Assembly (NCBI GenBank): GCA_018711185.1
Contig: DVIQ01000058.1
Coordinates: forward strand, 1 to 39,406
From: Candidatus Limivivens intestinipullorum
GTDB taxonomy: Bacteria; Bacillota; Clostridia; Lachnospirales; Lachnospiraceae
Reading direction: 5' to 3'
DNA: 39,406 bases
Positions 1 to 8,553 of the stretch are shown one piece after another. How positions within the stretch are numbered: position 1 is the first letter of the stretch; each line of letters starts with the position of its first letter. A model generated the notes under the pieces. That model ran no database searches. It saw nothing but the letters and a program-made list of their open reading frames with translations, and was not told the DNA's origin. The translations under genes and the position numbers were made by a program.

Positions 1-56
1 CAGAAATTCTGCATCAGCTTCTTTTTTGCGTCGTGAGCAACCAGTCCCACGTTCAT
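1..56 (-). CDS. mgsA: Methylglyoxal synthase, N-terminal fragment (cut by window edge)
   Basis: Only the first 18 codons are inside the window, reading MNVGLVAHDAKKKLMQNF from an ATG at 54-56. A purine-rich GGGAGGGG site lies 6-7 bases upstream. The start pattern (short hydrophobic strand, AHDxKK, then LM) matches the beginning of methylglyoxal synthases, which convert dihydroxyacetone phosphate to methylglyoxal and phosphate in the cytoplasm. It follows rodA by 24 bp on the same strand, so it is probably the last gene of the shape and division cluster. The active-site residues are outside the window, so the call rests on the N-terminus and context. Confidence 0.75.
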   Translation of the reverse strand, partial: MNVGLVAHDAKKKLMQNF

Positions 57-80
57 TGAAATCCCCTCCCTTTCGATGTT

Positions 81-1184
81 CTAATATTTCCGGACCTGAA
101 GTCCGACATTCAAGACAATACCTATCCCCATACAAAAGCTTACCAGCGAGGTCAGGCCGTAGCTGACAAAAGGCAGCGGCAGGCCGGTATTTGGCAGAAG
201 ACCTGTGGCCACGCCGATGTTGACAAAACACTGGAAAAAGATCAGCGCCCCCATCCCGCAGCCGATGAGCGTGCCGGTCATGTCTCTGGCACGGCGGCCG
301 ATCTGGATGCACTCCAGGGCGATCAGAAGCTCCAGGATCACCACAATGCAGCAGCCCAGGAAACCAAGCTCCTCGCCCAGAACAGCGAAAATAAAGTCTG
401 TCTGAGGCTCAGGGATAAAGTTCCCGTTGTTTACGGAAGCTACTTCGTTGTTATTGAGCCCCTTTCCGTAGAGCTGACCGGAACCGATGGCGATAATGGA
501 GTTTGTCTGCTGGTTCGAGATATCCGGGTACTCTTCCGGATACAGCCACCCGAGAATACGATCCACCTGATACCCATGCAGCAGCGTTTGATCCGGCTGG
601 AGAATAATCGAGAAAAAGATAATCACCAGAGGAACGCCTACCGCTATAATACCACCGATTATCTTATAACTCAAGCCGCCAATAAAAATCATTGCGCAGA
701 AGAGCAGAAGAACCACAATACTGGTGGAGAGGTTTGGCTGGTCAAAAATCAGATACCACGGAACAAGCACCGTTGCCAGGAAAAAAAGGATTCTCGGAAA
801 GCTGTTCAGCTTTTCCTCGTATTTTGTAAAAATTTTCGCGTAGAACAGGATCAGGATAATCTTTTCCACATCCGACGGCTGAAAACGCAGAAAACCGATG
901 TCAATCCACCGGGTGGCGCCTCCAGCCTCGCTTCCGAAGAACCGCACCGCGAGCAAAAGCACAATTCCGAGAATGTATTCCAGCCAGTAAAAATTCAGCA
1001 GCCAGTTATAGTCCACCAGGGACGCGATGATCATGACCACCATCCCACCGGCAAAACCCATGGCCTGACGAGACTGATAGGACGCGTCCGCGCTTCCCAC
1101 GACGAGTATGCCGATTACGGAAAGGGCAATCACCATAAAAACCAAACGAAATTTATAGTCCTTTAATCTGTATTGTTTGAGCAT
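81..1184 (-). CDS. rodA: RodA, SEDS-family peptidoglycan glycosyltransferase
   Basis: A 367-aa polytopic membrane protein with about ten hydrophobic segments, the normal size for RodA. It polymerises lipid II into glycan strands during elongation, paired with a class B PBP. The SEDS signature PQTDFIFAVLGEE places the catalytic-type aspartate at about D263. The C-terminal LPLPFVSYGL block is also present, with leucine where many members have a second glycine. The ATG at 1182-1184 has an AGGGGAG site that lies inside the end of minE, and the two genes overlap by 32 bp, suggesting translational coupling. PBP2 (mrdA), its usual partner, is encoded upstream in the same cluster. FtsW or SpoVE is less likely given the PBP2 and mreCD neighbours. 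Confidence 0.92.
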   Translation of the reverse strand: MLKQYRLKDYKFRLVFMVIALSVIGILVVGSADASYQSRQAMGFAGGMVVMIIASLVDYNWLLNFYWLEYILGIVLLLAVRFFGSEAGGATRWIDIGFLRFQPSDVEKIILILFYAKIFTKYEEKLNSFPRILFFLATVLVPWYLIFDQPNLSTSIVVLLLFCAMIFIGGLSYKIIGGIIAVGVPLVIIFFSIILQPDQTLLHGYQVDRILGWLYPEEYPDISNQQTNSIIAIGSGQLYGKGLNNNEVASVNNGNFIPEPQTDFIFAVLGEELGFLGCCIVVILELLIALECIQIGRRARDMTGTLIGCGMGALIFFQCFVNIGVATGLLPNTGLPLPFVSYGLTSLVSFCMGIGIVLNVGLQVRKY

Positions 1185-1401
1185 GCTTCTCCCCTCGTTT
1201 TATGCGGGCCGCAATATCCAGATGCACCGTAACGTCATACTGGCTGCAGTCCAGGTATTTATCCATGACAGCTAAGATGTCACGCTTTATCAGTTCTACC
1301 ATTTCCGTCTGACAGTTCATCCGATCCGCGAACAGCACGGTTTCCAGACGGCTTCTGGCCACGCTTTTGGAAGTTTTTCCCCATTTTCGCACATGCGCCA
1401 T
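1153..1401 (-). CDS. minE: MinE, cell-division topological specificity factor
   Basis: An 82-aa protein with the MinE layout. A short N-terminus leads into SVARSRLETVLFADR (the MinD-contact helix region), then a C-terminal dimer domain with LIKRDILAVMDKY and VTVHLDIA. MinE drives MinD off the membrane and, in oscillating systems, confines MinCD to the poles. It sits after minD (67-bp gap) and overlaps rodA. The start is uncertain. The ATG at 1399-1401 has its AAAGGG almost touching it, whereas a GTG three codons later (1390-1392) has a better spacing of about 9 bases. The protein may therefore be 79 aa. Confidence 0.9.
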   Translation of the reverse strand: MAHVRKWGKTSKSVARSRLETVLFADRMNCQTEMVELIKRDILAVMDKYLDCSQYDVTVHLDIAARIKRGEKHAQTIQIKGL

Positions 1402-1468
1402 CCCTTTCTGTTAAACGGACGCCGAAAGCACAACGGACGCGTCCGCTCTTTGCTGTTTTGATTTCCGC

Positions 1469-2269
1469 TTACTGATTCCGGTTGATCCGGAAAATTTCGG
1501 AAAGCCGGGACAAAAGGCCCTGGCTGCGGTTTAAATCCAGCAGAGGAACGGCTTCCCCGGTGATTCTGCGGCAGATGTTCGCGAAGGCATCCCCGGCAAG
1601 GCTGCCGCTTCCCACAGAAGGCTCTCCGTGGTTGGCAGAGACAATGACGCTTTCGTCATCCGGCACCGCGCCGATGAGATTCACCGCAAGGATCTCCACC
1701 ACGTCGTCCACGGACATCATATCGCCCTTTCGTATCATGTCCATTCGCAGGCGGTTTATCAAAAGATCAATCCTTGGAATCTCTCTGGCTTCCAGAAGGC
1801 CGATGATCCGGTCCGCGTCCCGGATGGCGGAAACCTCCGGTGTAGTCACTACAATGGCCCGGTCCGCCCCCGCTACGGCGTTTTTAAAGCCCTGTTCAAT
1901 CCCGGCCGGGCAGTCCAGAAGAATGTAGTCGAACTGCTCCCGCAGATCGCCGGTGAGCTTGATCATCTGTTCCGGGGTGACGGCGGATTTATCCCGGGTC
2001 TGGGCCGACGGCAGAAGGTACAGGCAGGGATACCGCTTGTCGCGGATCAGCGCCTGCTTCAGGCGGCAGTTTCCCTCAACTACGTCCACCATATTGTAGA
2101 CGATGCGGTTTTCCAGCCCCATGACGACATCCAGATTCCGCAGTCCGATGTCCGTGTCGATTACCACGGTTTTGAAATTCATGCCGGCCAGTCCGGCGCC
2201 GAGATTCGCGGTGGCTGTCGTCTTTCCAACCCCGCCTTTTCCTGATGTAATAACAATGACTTCACTCAT
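1469..2269 (-). CDS. minD: MinD, septum-site determining ATPase
   Basis: A 266-aa ParA/MinD-family ATPase. The deviant Walker A GKGGVGKTT is right at the N-terminus, an LLDCPAGIE Walker B-like strand follows, and the C-terminus carries an amphipathic membrane-targeting helix (LLSRLSEIFRI). MinD recruits MinC to the membrane and is stimulated by MinE. The start was moved to the ATG at 2267-2269 because GGAGG lies 8 bases upstream and the protein then begins MSEVIVITSGKGG, as is usual for the family. An upstream in-frame codon at 2284 would put the ribosome site inside the coding region. It lies 49 bp after minC. Confidence 0.95.
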   Translation of the reverse strand: MSEVIVITSGKGGVGKTTATANLGAGLAGMNFKTVVIDTDIGLRNLDVVMGLENRIVYNMVDVVEGNCRLKQALIRDKRYPCLYLLPSAQTRDKSAVTPEQMIKLTGDLREQFDYILLDCPAGIEQGFKNAVAGADRAIVVTTPEVSAIRDADRIIGLLEAREIPRIDLLINRLRMDMIRKGDMMSVDDVVEILAVNLIGAVPDDESVIVSANHGEPSVGSGSLAGDAFANICRRITGEAVPLLDLNRSQGLLSRLSEIFRINRNQ

Positions 2270-2318
2270 AGCATCTGCCTCCACTTCTATTCTGCCGTCT
2301 TTTGTATATTCGCAAAGC

Positions 2319-2996
2319 TTAAATGGAAAGCTCGTTCAGGTTCTCTGGCGTAATGGGTTTGATCAGTATATGCTCTTCCTTGATGTACGCGATTTTGGGT
2401 TCGATTTTGTACTGTGTATTGTCCGCGCGCTTTGTAATGGCGCTGCGGACCATCTTGTCGGCGATGCGCACCTGTATGGGCTTCATCACCAGGGCTGCCA
2501 CAAAACAGCTTTTATCGCCGGTGGCGCCCGCGTATACATTTCCGCGGCAGGCTCCAAGAATCACAATATTTCCCTTCGAGACCACATTGGCGCCGGGATT
2601 TACGTCCCCGAGAATAACGACGCTGGTCTCTGTCTCAAGAACCTGTCCGGCCCGCAGGGTTCCCTTGTAAAACTGTCCCTCCTGATCCTGCCTGTCCTCC
2701 AGGGCATAAGACAGGATCTGCCGGTAGTATTCCTCATGCTCCCTGGGCTCGTCCACGATGCAGAGAATGTGGATTCCGCAGCTCTGGACAATGGTCTCCA
2801 CCACCTGACGCTCCTGGGGCTTTGTCAGGACACGTCCCCGAAAGGACAGGGCCATCTGCGCGTTTTGGAAAAATTTCGCGGATTCCCGGAACTTAAATTC
2901 GATGTCCTGCAAAAGCTGGTCAAAGGGGATCTTGTCGTCCAGGATGACTATGAGCCCGTACTTGTTGGATTTAATAATAACCGATGTTGGATTCAT
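2319..2996 (-). CDS. minC: MinC, septum-site determining inhibitor
   Basis: A 225-aa protein with a MinC N-terminal domain (residues 1 to about 100, including FDQLLQDIEFKFRESAKFF) followed by the C-terminal right-handed beta-helix. The helix shows RAGQ, GDVNPGANVVSKGNIVILG and GNVYAGATGD. MinC inhibits FtsZ polymerisation away from midcell and binds MinD through the beta-helix. The ATG at 2994-2996 has GGGAGG 5-6 bases upstream. It follows mrdA by 74 bp and precedes minD by 49 bp. Its length is normal and no key block is missing. Confidence 0.93.
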   Translation of the reverse strand: MNPTSVIIKSNKYGLIVILDDKIPFDQLLQDIEFKFRESAKFFQNAQMALSFRGRVLTKPQERQVVETIVQSCGIHILCIVDEPREHEEYYRQILSYALEDRQDQEGQFYKGTLRAGQVLETETSVVILGDVNPGANVVSKGNIVILGACRGNVYAGATGDKSCFVAALVMKPIQVRIADKMVRSAITKRADNTQYKIEPKIAYIKEEHILIKPITPENLNELSI

Positions 2997-3070
2997 GTGA
3001 GCCTCCCTAAACGTAATTTCCTGGTAACATCTGGCCGGCTCCCCGCAAAGCGCGCAAGCGCGGCGAAGAA

Positions 3071-5965
3071 TCAGTCTCTGACTGTAGCGCCTTCCTGAAC
3101 CTGGGTGGCCGTACCGGTAAGGATATCGGAGGTATCTTCAAGCGCAAAGTAATAGCTGAGGATGTCTCTTGCCACGGAAGCGGCGTTTCTGGACGAATAG
3201 CCGTTGGTGATCCGGACGGACATGGCAATTTCCGGCTCGTCATAGGGCGCGTAGCAGATAAAGAGTCCGTGGTTCGCCCGATCGGAGCTCTCCTCCGCGG
3301 TTCCCGTTTTCCCGGCAACCTGCAGATTCAGATCGCCGAACACCTCGCTTTGGCTTTCGGTAATCACCTGATGCATGCCTGTGTGGATGGCGTTCCACTG
3401 CTCATCCGTCATCTCCACGGTGCTGTGGAGAACCGGTTCCTTCTCCTCCAGAATATTTCCGCCGGAATCCGTGATCCGGTCCAGAAGAGTCAGATCATAG
3501 CAGGAACCGCCGTTTGCCAGGGTTGCCGCGTATCTGGCAAGCTGGGAGGTTGTAAACGCGTGGTTGGACTGACCCATGGAAGCACGGGGCGCGTCGCTTG
3601 TGGCGATACTGGGCGAGGTCTCGGAGATCTCAATGCCCGTGGTGCTGTCAAATCCATACATCTCGGCGTACTTTGTCAGGGTTTCGATGGCGCTTGAATC
3701 GCTGTAATTTCCGAAGGAATCCTGGCCCAGCATCAGTCCAACAGTGTTGAAGTAGAAGTTGCAGGAATCCTGGATGGCGGTGATCAGCGTTTCCGCGCCG
3801 TGGGAGCCGTATCCCAGGGCGTCATTGTAAATCCAGCAGTTGATGGGCGGATCATCGTCCTCAAATACGCCGGTACAGCTAATCGTATAATACGGGCTTA
3901 CGATGCCCTCTGTCATTCCCGCGGTGGCCGTCACAAGCTTAAAGGTAGATCCCGGAGCCGTCACCTCCTGGGTAGCCCGGTTGTAAAACGGCGAGGAAAG
4001 ATCCGTAGAAAGCCGGTAAAAGTAGTTGGAATCCATGTTGTTGGACAGGCGGTTGCTGTCATAGCCCGGATAGCTGACACAGGCCAGCACATTTCCTTGC
4101 ATATCCGTAATCACCACAGAGCCGGTGCAAGGCTCCAGGGCAAGCTGAGCCGGGGTAATCTCAAGGCTTAAAATCTTTGCCCGTATAAAGTCGTAGGCGC
4201 CCAGGGAACCGGAAGCCAGGCTGTTGTAGTCGGATTCGTTCATTTCAAGAATTCCCTGGTCAAACAGCAGAAGACAGATATCCGTGCCGCTGATCTGGTC
4301 ATTCATAATCATGTACTTGTAGATCTGCCGGCTGAAGCCTTCGTCTCCGGCCAGATACTCCTGGATGTAGTCCGCCAGGGCGTTGAAGATCTCATTGGAA
4401 TCCAGGTACTCGCTCTCTACCGGGAGCTGCGTCACATCCAGCCAGCCCTGGGAAATGGCGTAGGTCAGATATTCCTTCAGGCTGATGGTCTCGTCTCTGG
4501 TCCAGGCAAGATATGTCTCGTCGTTGGTGTCGATCCCTTCCTCGTCCAGAAGCCCCGTTTCGTCCATGAGCATCGTATTTACAATATAGGACATGTAGGC
4601 CTGCCACTCTTCGTCCAGATCCTGATAGGCAATGGGATCTGAGGTGGTAAGCTGTTCCCGAAGATAGTTGAAAACCTGCTCCTGCTTTGCCTGGAAGGAC
4701 TGGTAAACCCGCTGCTCCACGCTGCTGGCGTCCGGATCGGATAAATGATCCACGTCGATGACATTGTTCTCAAACAGCGCATAGTAAACGTCATAAACCG
4801 GAATCCGGATATTTGCCGAGGTCGCGCTTTCCCGGTCAAAGTCCCTGGTGTTTACCATGTTGCTGTAGACAATGCCGGCAATATACTGTTCCAAAATGTC
4901 GTAGGCCGCTTTCTGGAGATCCCGGTCAATGGTCAGATAGATGTCGTTTCCTGCCTGGGGGCTTGTCTGGGATTCTTCTTCAATGGTGGTTCCCAGGTTA
5001 TCCACATAAACCACCTTGCTGCCCTTTACGCCCTGAAGTTCGGACTCGAAATACCGCTCCAGCCCGACCTTTCCCACAATGTCGCCTCCCTCATAATTTC
5101 CGCCGTTTCCGTTGTATTCCTCAAGCTCCTCCGCGGAAATCTGGCCGGTATAGCCGATCAGAGAGGAAAAGTATTCACTGTCCTCATAAACCCGGATGGA
5201 ATCCTCCTCGATGTCCACACCCTGGTAAATGTCCTTGTTCTCCATGATGATGGCTACAGTATCCTCGCTGACATTGTTGGCGATTTCCGTGGTCAGATAC
5301 TTCTGATAGCTGTTTGCCGCCACATTGCTGCGCATGATGATCATTTTCAGGAGGACCTCCTGGCTGTAGGAATCGGGCAGCCCGTACGGAGCGCGCTCCT
5401 CCTCCGTGAAGGTTCCGGCCTCAAGACCGTAATCTTCTGACATGTCGGCGATCATCTGATCCGCCGTGGCGTTTGCCTGTTCCTCTGTCATCCCATCAAT
5501 GTAAGGCTGTCCGTAAATATCCGCCTTGAATCTTTGGAGGTTGAATCCGCTGTATGTAAAATAAAACTCGCCGTTTTCATCCAGGGCAATGCCGAAATCC
5601 GTGATAATCTCATCGCCGTTCTCCTCAATGACATTCATAAGCCCATATAAGATACCGTTTAAAGCGAGATTATGTTCCTCCGTACTGTCGGTGTCCAGGT
5701 TGTCTTCGAACACAACACTGTAAGCCAGCTGACTGTAGGCCAGGGGATTTCCATCGCTGTCATAAATCGTGCCCCTGGTGCTTTTGATGGTCCGCTCCTT
5801 TCGGATGGACATAGTAAAGTTGTTCAGGTAATCTTCTCCGTTTATGATCTGCAGGTCAAAGAGCCGGTAAATGAGAATGGCCGCCAGCAGGATCATGAAA
5901 ATTGTCAGAATCAGAATCCTGGAACGGATTCCTTTTGACAGGGAATTTTTTACATAATTAAACAA
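3071..5965 (-). CDS. mrdA: PBP2-type class B penicillin-binding protein (elongation transpeptidase), enlarged
   Basis: A 964-aa protein with one N-terminal membrane segment (about residues 18-40), a pedestal region with RGTIYDSDG, and a C-terminal transpeptidase domain. The three active-site motifs are visible: STFK with the acylated serine at S673, SCN at 734-736, and KTGT at 886-889. It cross-links peptidoglycan during elongation with RodA. The catalytic serine lies some 300 residues later than in E. coli PBP2. The extra length is largely an acidic, helix-prone region at roughly residues 370-600. The gene overlaps mreD by 8 bp, and minC follows. Size and position fit the large PBP2 forms I associate with Lachnospiraceae, but that comparison is from memory. 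Confidence 0.93.
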   Translation of the reverse strand: MFNYVKNSLSKGIRSRILILTIFMILLAAILIYRLFDLQIINGEDYLNNFTMSIRKERTIKSTRGTIYDSDGNPLAYSQLAYSVVFEDNLDTDSTEEHNLALNGILYGLMNVIEENGDEIITDFGIALDENGEFYFTYSGFNLQRFKADIYGQPYIDGMTEEQANATADQMIADMSEDYGLEAGTFTEEERAPYGLPDSYSQEVLLKMIIMRSNVAANSYQKYLTTEIANNVSEDTVAIIMENKDIYQGVDIEEDSIRVYEDSEYFSSLIGYTGQISAEELEEYNGNGGNYEGGDIVGKVGLERYFESELQGVKGSKVVYVDNLGTTIEEESQTSPQAGNDIYLTIDRDLQKAAYDILEQYIAGIVYSNMVNTRDFDRESATSANIRIPVYDVYYALFENNVIDVDHLSDPDASSVEQRVYQSFQAKQEQVFNYLREQLTTSDPIAYQDLDEEWQAYMSYIVNTMLMDETGLLDEEGIDTNDETYLAWTRDETISLKEYLTYAISQGWLDVTQLPVESEYLDSNEIFNALADYIQEYLAGDEGFSRQIYKYMIMNDQISGTDICLLLFDQGILEMNESDYNSLASGSLGAYDFIRAKILSLEITPAQLALEPCTGSVVITDMQGNVLACVSYPGYDSNRLSNNMDSNYFYRLSTDLSSPFYNRATQEVTAPGSTFKLVTATAGMTEGIVSPYYTISCTGVFEDDDPPINCWIYNDALGYGSHGAETLITAIQDSCNFYFNTVGLMLGQDSFGNYSDSSAIETLTKYAEMYGFDSTTGIEISETSPSIATSDAPRASMGQSNHAFTTSQLARYAATLANGGSCYDLTLLDRITDSGGNILEEKEPVLHSTVEMTDEQWNAIHTGMHQVITESQSEVFGDLNLQVAGKTGTAEESSDRANHGLFICYAPYDEPEIAMSVRITNGYSSRNAASVARDILSYYFALEDTSDILTGTATQVQEGATVRD

Positions 5966-6476
5966 AGCTGTCTACACTCCTTCGCTCGCCTTTTTCCAGA
6001 AGCCGGTTCAGCCTCAGCAGCAGGCGGTAAATCAGGATTGTCAGAATCATCGTATACAAAACCTCTGGGATAATGATTCTTCCCAGATAATAGGGGAAGG
6101 AAATCCGGCCTCTGAGCAGAAACTGAAACGCGTACATAAGGATGCCGTAGGCAAGATCACTTCCAGCGATGAGAACCACCGGCATCTTAATATCGTCGTC
6201 ATAAAAAATACGGTAGCAGAATCCGCATAAATAGCCTGCCGTGAGGTACAGCAGGGCCTGAAAACCAAGAATATCCCCGTACATCAGGTCTGAGAGGAAG
6301 CCGCACAGAAAGCCTGTGAACATCCCTTCTTTTTTCCCACGCATCAGCCCGAAGGATACCGTCAGGATCAGAAGCAGATTCGGGGAAATATTCGCTATGG
6401 CGATTTGTTTCAGCAGTGTACTTTGGAGTATGAATCCAAAGAAAATCAGAAGGATCATTACAATCCGCCGTTTCAT
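5958..6476 (-). CDS. mreD: MreD, rod-shape membrane protein
   Basis: A 172-aa, very hydrophobic protein with about five or six membrane segments, the usual size and character of MreD. Recognisable family stretches are ANISPNLLLILTVSFGLMRG and GFLCGFLSDLMYG. MreD works with MreC and the RodA-PBP2 complex in lateral wall synthesis. The start ATG at 6474-6476 has AAGGAGG upstream. It is 36 bp after mreC and overlaps the start of mrdA, so the two are probably translationally coupled. Confidence 0.9.
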   Translation of the reverse strand: MKRRIVMILLIFFGFILQSTLLKQIAIANISPNLLLILTVSFGLMRGKKEGMFTGFLCGFLSDLMYGDILGFQALLYLTAGYLCGFCYRIFYDDDIKMPVVLIAGSDLAYGILMYAFQFLLRGRISFPYYLGRIIIPEVLYTMILTILIYRLLLRLNRLLEKGERRSVDSFV

Positions 6477-6512
6477 AGCATGCCTCCTTTCATGTAAAAA
6501 TCCAGGGGATAT

Positions 6513-7502
6513 TTACTGCATGGCCGCCGTCTCCGAGGCCGTCGTTTCCGTCTGCTGGCTTTCTGACTGGGCTTCTCCCGTCTGCGATGTTTCGCCTTCC
6601 GTCTGGACAATCATGTCGGTTTCCGTCTCCTGCTGGTTTTCCAGCGAATCGGCTCCGGCGGTGGATTTCAGATCCAGGATCACAAGCACCTCCCGCAGAT
6701 GGAGGAAATCCACCACCGGCGTGATGTATCCGGACTTGGTCAGATTATTGGAGTCCATAGAAATCTCGCTTATATAGCCGATAAGGATTCCCGGCAGATA
6801 GCGGCTGCTGACGTCCGATGTCACCACCTTATCCCCCACTGTCACCAGATCCGCCGTATCCGTAAGCTGGACAAGATTGATTTTTCCCTCATCAATCAGC
6901 CTGAGATCTCCGGCAATGATGCAGGTATCGGAAGTTTTTGTAACCATGGCGCTGACATTGCTGGAATCATCAATAATGGAGCGGACGGTGGCCCAGTTAG
7001 GTCCCACATCCGTGACGATTCCCACCAGGCCGCCGTCGGCAATCACATTGCAGTCTACCTGAACGCCATCGTTGGTTCCTTTATCGATGGTAAATACATT
7101 AAACCAGTTGCTGGTTCCTCTGGCCGTAATCTTTGCGCCTATTTTTTCGTAATCAGAGTATTCCTCACTTAAATCCAGAAGCTCCCGAAGCCTCTGCAGC
7201 TCCTCCTGATCCTCCAAAAGCTCGCTGTTTTCCGATGTCAGCGTCTCCACCCGCTCGCGCAGCTCCTGATTCTCCGAGGTAAGAGTGACTGAATCCTGAA
7301 AATAATTTCCTCTGTCCGCGATCCAGTTTCCTACTTCGTTCAGGCCCTTCTGGATCGGAGTAATCACATAGCCTGCCACATACTTCAGCGGGCCGGTGCT
7401 CATATCCGTGGCCATGGTCAGAAAAATCAGTCCGCAGCACAGGACACAGAGAATCACAAAAATAACTTTGCTCCGCTTGGAGTCATTTGACTTTTTATTC
7501 AT
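6513..7502 (-). CDS. mreC: MreC, rod-shape determining protein
   Basis: A 329-aa bitopic protein. A membrane helix spans roughly residues 13-33. A coiled coil follows with repeated SENQELRERVETL and SENSELLEDQEEL heptads, then the MreC beta domain containing GTSNWFNVFTIDKG and ITDVGPNWATVRSI. The last 45 residues are a Q/T/E-rich tail that is presumably extracellular and disordered. MreC scaffolds PBP2 and RodA. The start at 7500-7502 is chosen because AGAGGAAG lies 5 bases upstream. A start 11 codons earlier would overlap the MreB-like gene without a better site. It ends 36 bp before mreD. Confidence 0.92.
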   Translation of the reverse strand: MNKKSNDSKRSKVIFVILCVLCCGLIFLTMATDMSTGPLKYVAGYVITPIQKGLNEVGNWIADRGNYFQDSVTLTSENQELRERVETLTSENSELLEDQEELQRLRELLDLSEEYSDYEKIGAKITARGTSNWFNVFTIDKGTNDGVQVDCNVIADGGLVGIVTDVGPNWATVRSIIDDSSNVSAMVTKTSDTCIIAGDLRLIDEGKINLVQLTDTADLVTVGDKVVTSDVSSRYLPGILIGYISEISMDSNNLTKSGYITPVVDFLHLREVLVILDLKSTAGADSLENQQETETDMIVQTEGETSQTGEAQSESQQTETTASETAAMQ

Positions 7503-7515
7503 AAGACTTCCTCTT

Positions 7516-8541
7516 TCAGATAGTGTTTTCTGCAAATTCCCTCAGTGAAAAACTGAGCGACTTTCTCAGCTTTGGATCATTCATAATCCTTACCAGTCCG
7601 CGAACTGCGCAGGCTGTGGGCTCCGATACGTTGTATACCGGGATATCCAGCTCCTTTTGCAGATATAAGGAGAGGCCGGGAATCATGGAGACGCCTCCGG
7701 TAAGATAAATTCCCGTTTGGCGGATATCCTCGAGAAGCTGCGGGGGCGTGCGCTCCAGCGTACCCTGCAGCGCTTCCGCCAGCTGATCGATATTCTCGAT
7801 AATCGCCACGCTGACGGACAGAGCGGAAATCTCCTCTTCCTTGGGGAGACCGGTAACCGAGTGAATACCGAAAACCTTCATGCCGCCCTGGGGCTTCTCT
7901 CCCATCCTGGCCAGGCTTTCCTTCAAAAGCTGAGCGGTCCTGGATCCGATATGAAGCTGATACTGTCTGCGGACCATGGACGCGATTACGTCGTCCAGAT
8001 GTTTGCCTCCCGTGGGCAGCACCCGGTTCAGAATCACCTTACCCTCGGAGAGGACGGCGATCTCCGTATGAGCCGCTCCCAGATTCACTACCATACGCCC
8101 CATGGGATCATCCATGGGCATGCCGATACCGGCGGCATCCGCCACTGCCTTTTCCACAAAGCGGATTTTCTTCGCTCCCAGTCCGCCGCCGAAAATTTTG
8201 TAGTAGGCTCGCCGCTCCACTTGGGATATATCGGAGGGCGCCGCAATGTATACGTTTGGATGACGTGTAAAAAAGGTAGAAAACTTTTTCAGCACGTAAA
8301 CCAGAATCAGCTCCTGATTCCGTCCCTCCGCCAGGGCGCCGTCCTTCACCGGGCAGCCGGCGTAGACGTCCGTGGGCGCTTTTTCAAAGATCTCCCAGGC
8401 CGGATTTCCAAGGGCAATCACATCCTTTTTATTCCGAATGGCAATCATATTTTTTTCGCAGACATACAGCTTTTCGTTCCGGTCCGTAACCTTGATGGTA
8501 TCACTTCCCAGATCGATGGCACATATTCGCTTTAATGACAT
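7516..8541 (-). CDS. mreB: Divergent MreB-like actin-family protein
   Basis: A 341-aa protein with the actin/MreB fold layout. It has phosphate-1 AIDLGSDTIKV at residues 9-19, a CPVKDGALAEG block, phosphate-2 at about residue 153, and an adenosine-type motif TGIYLTGGVSMIPGL near the C-terminus followed by CAVRGLVRI. Position (after radC, before mreC) and length fit MreB, which forms filaments that steer wall synthesis. It is divergent: phosphate-2 reads NLGAAHTEIAV where MreB normally has DIGGGTTEVAV, so the acidic residue is Asn153. A second, canonical MreB may exist elsewhere in the genome. The start ATG at 8539-8541 has GGAGG 5 bases upstream. Confidence 0.85.
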   Translation of the reverse strand: MSLKRICAIDLGSDTIKVTDRNEKLYVCEKNMIAIRNKKDVIALGNPAWEIFEKAPTDVYAGCPVKDGALAEGRNQELILVYVLKKFSTFFTRHPNVYIAAPSDISQVERRAYYKIFGGGLGAKKIRFVEKAVADAAGIGMPMDDPMGRMVVNLGAAHTEIAVLSEGKVILNRVLPTGGKHLDDVIASMVRRQYQLHIGSRTAQLLKESLARMGEKPQGGMKVFGIHSVTGLPKEEEISALSVSVAIIENIDQLAEALQGTLERTPPQLLEDIRQTGIYLTGGVSMIPGLSLYLQKELDIPVYNVSEPTACAVRGLVRIMNDPKLRKSLSFSLREFAENTI

Positions 8542-8553
8542 AGCTTCCTCCAG

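Noticed and set aside
1432..1445. CGGACGCGTCCG perfect 12-bp palindrome between minD and minE
   Set aside because: It is short and inside an operon gap with no T-run; chance occurrence in GC-rich DNA cannot be excluded.
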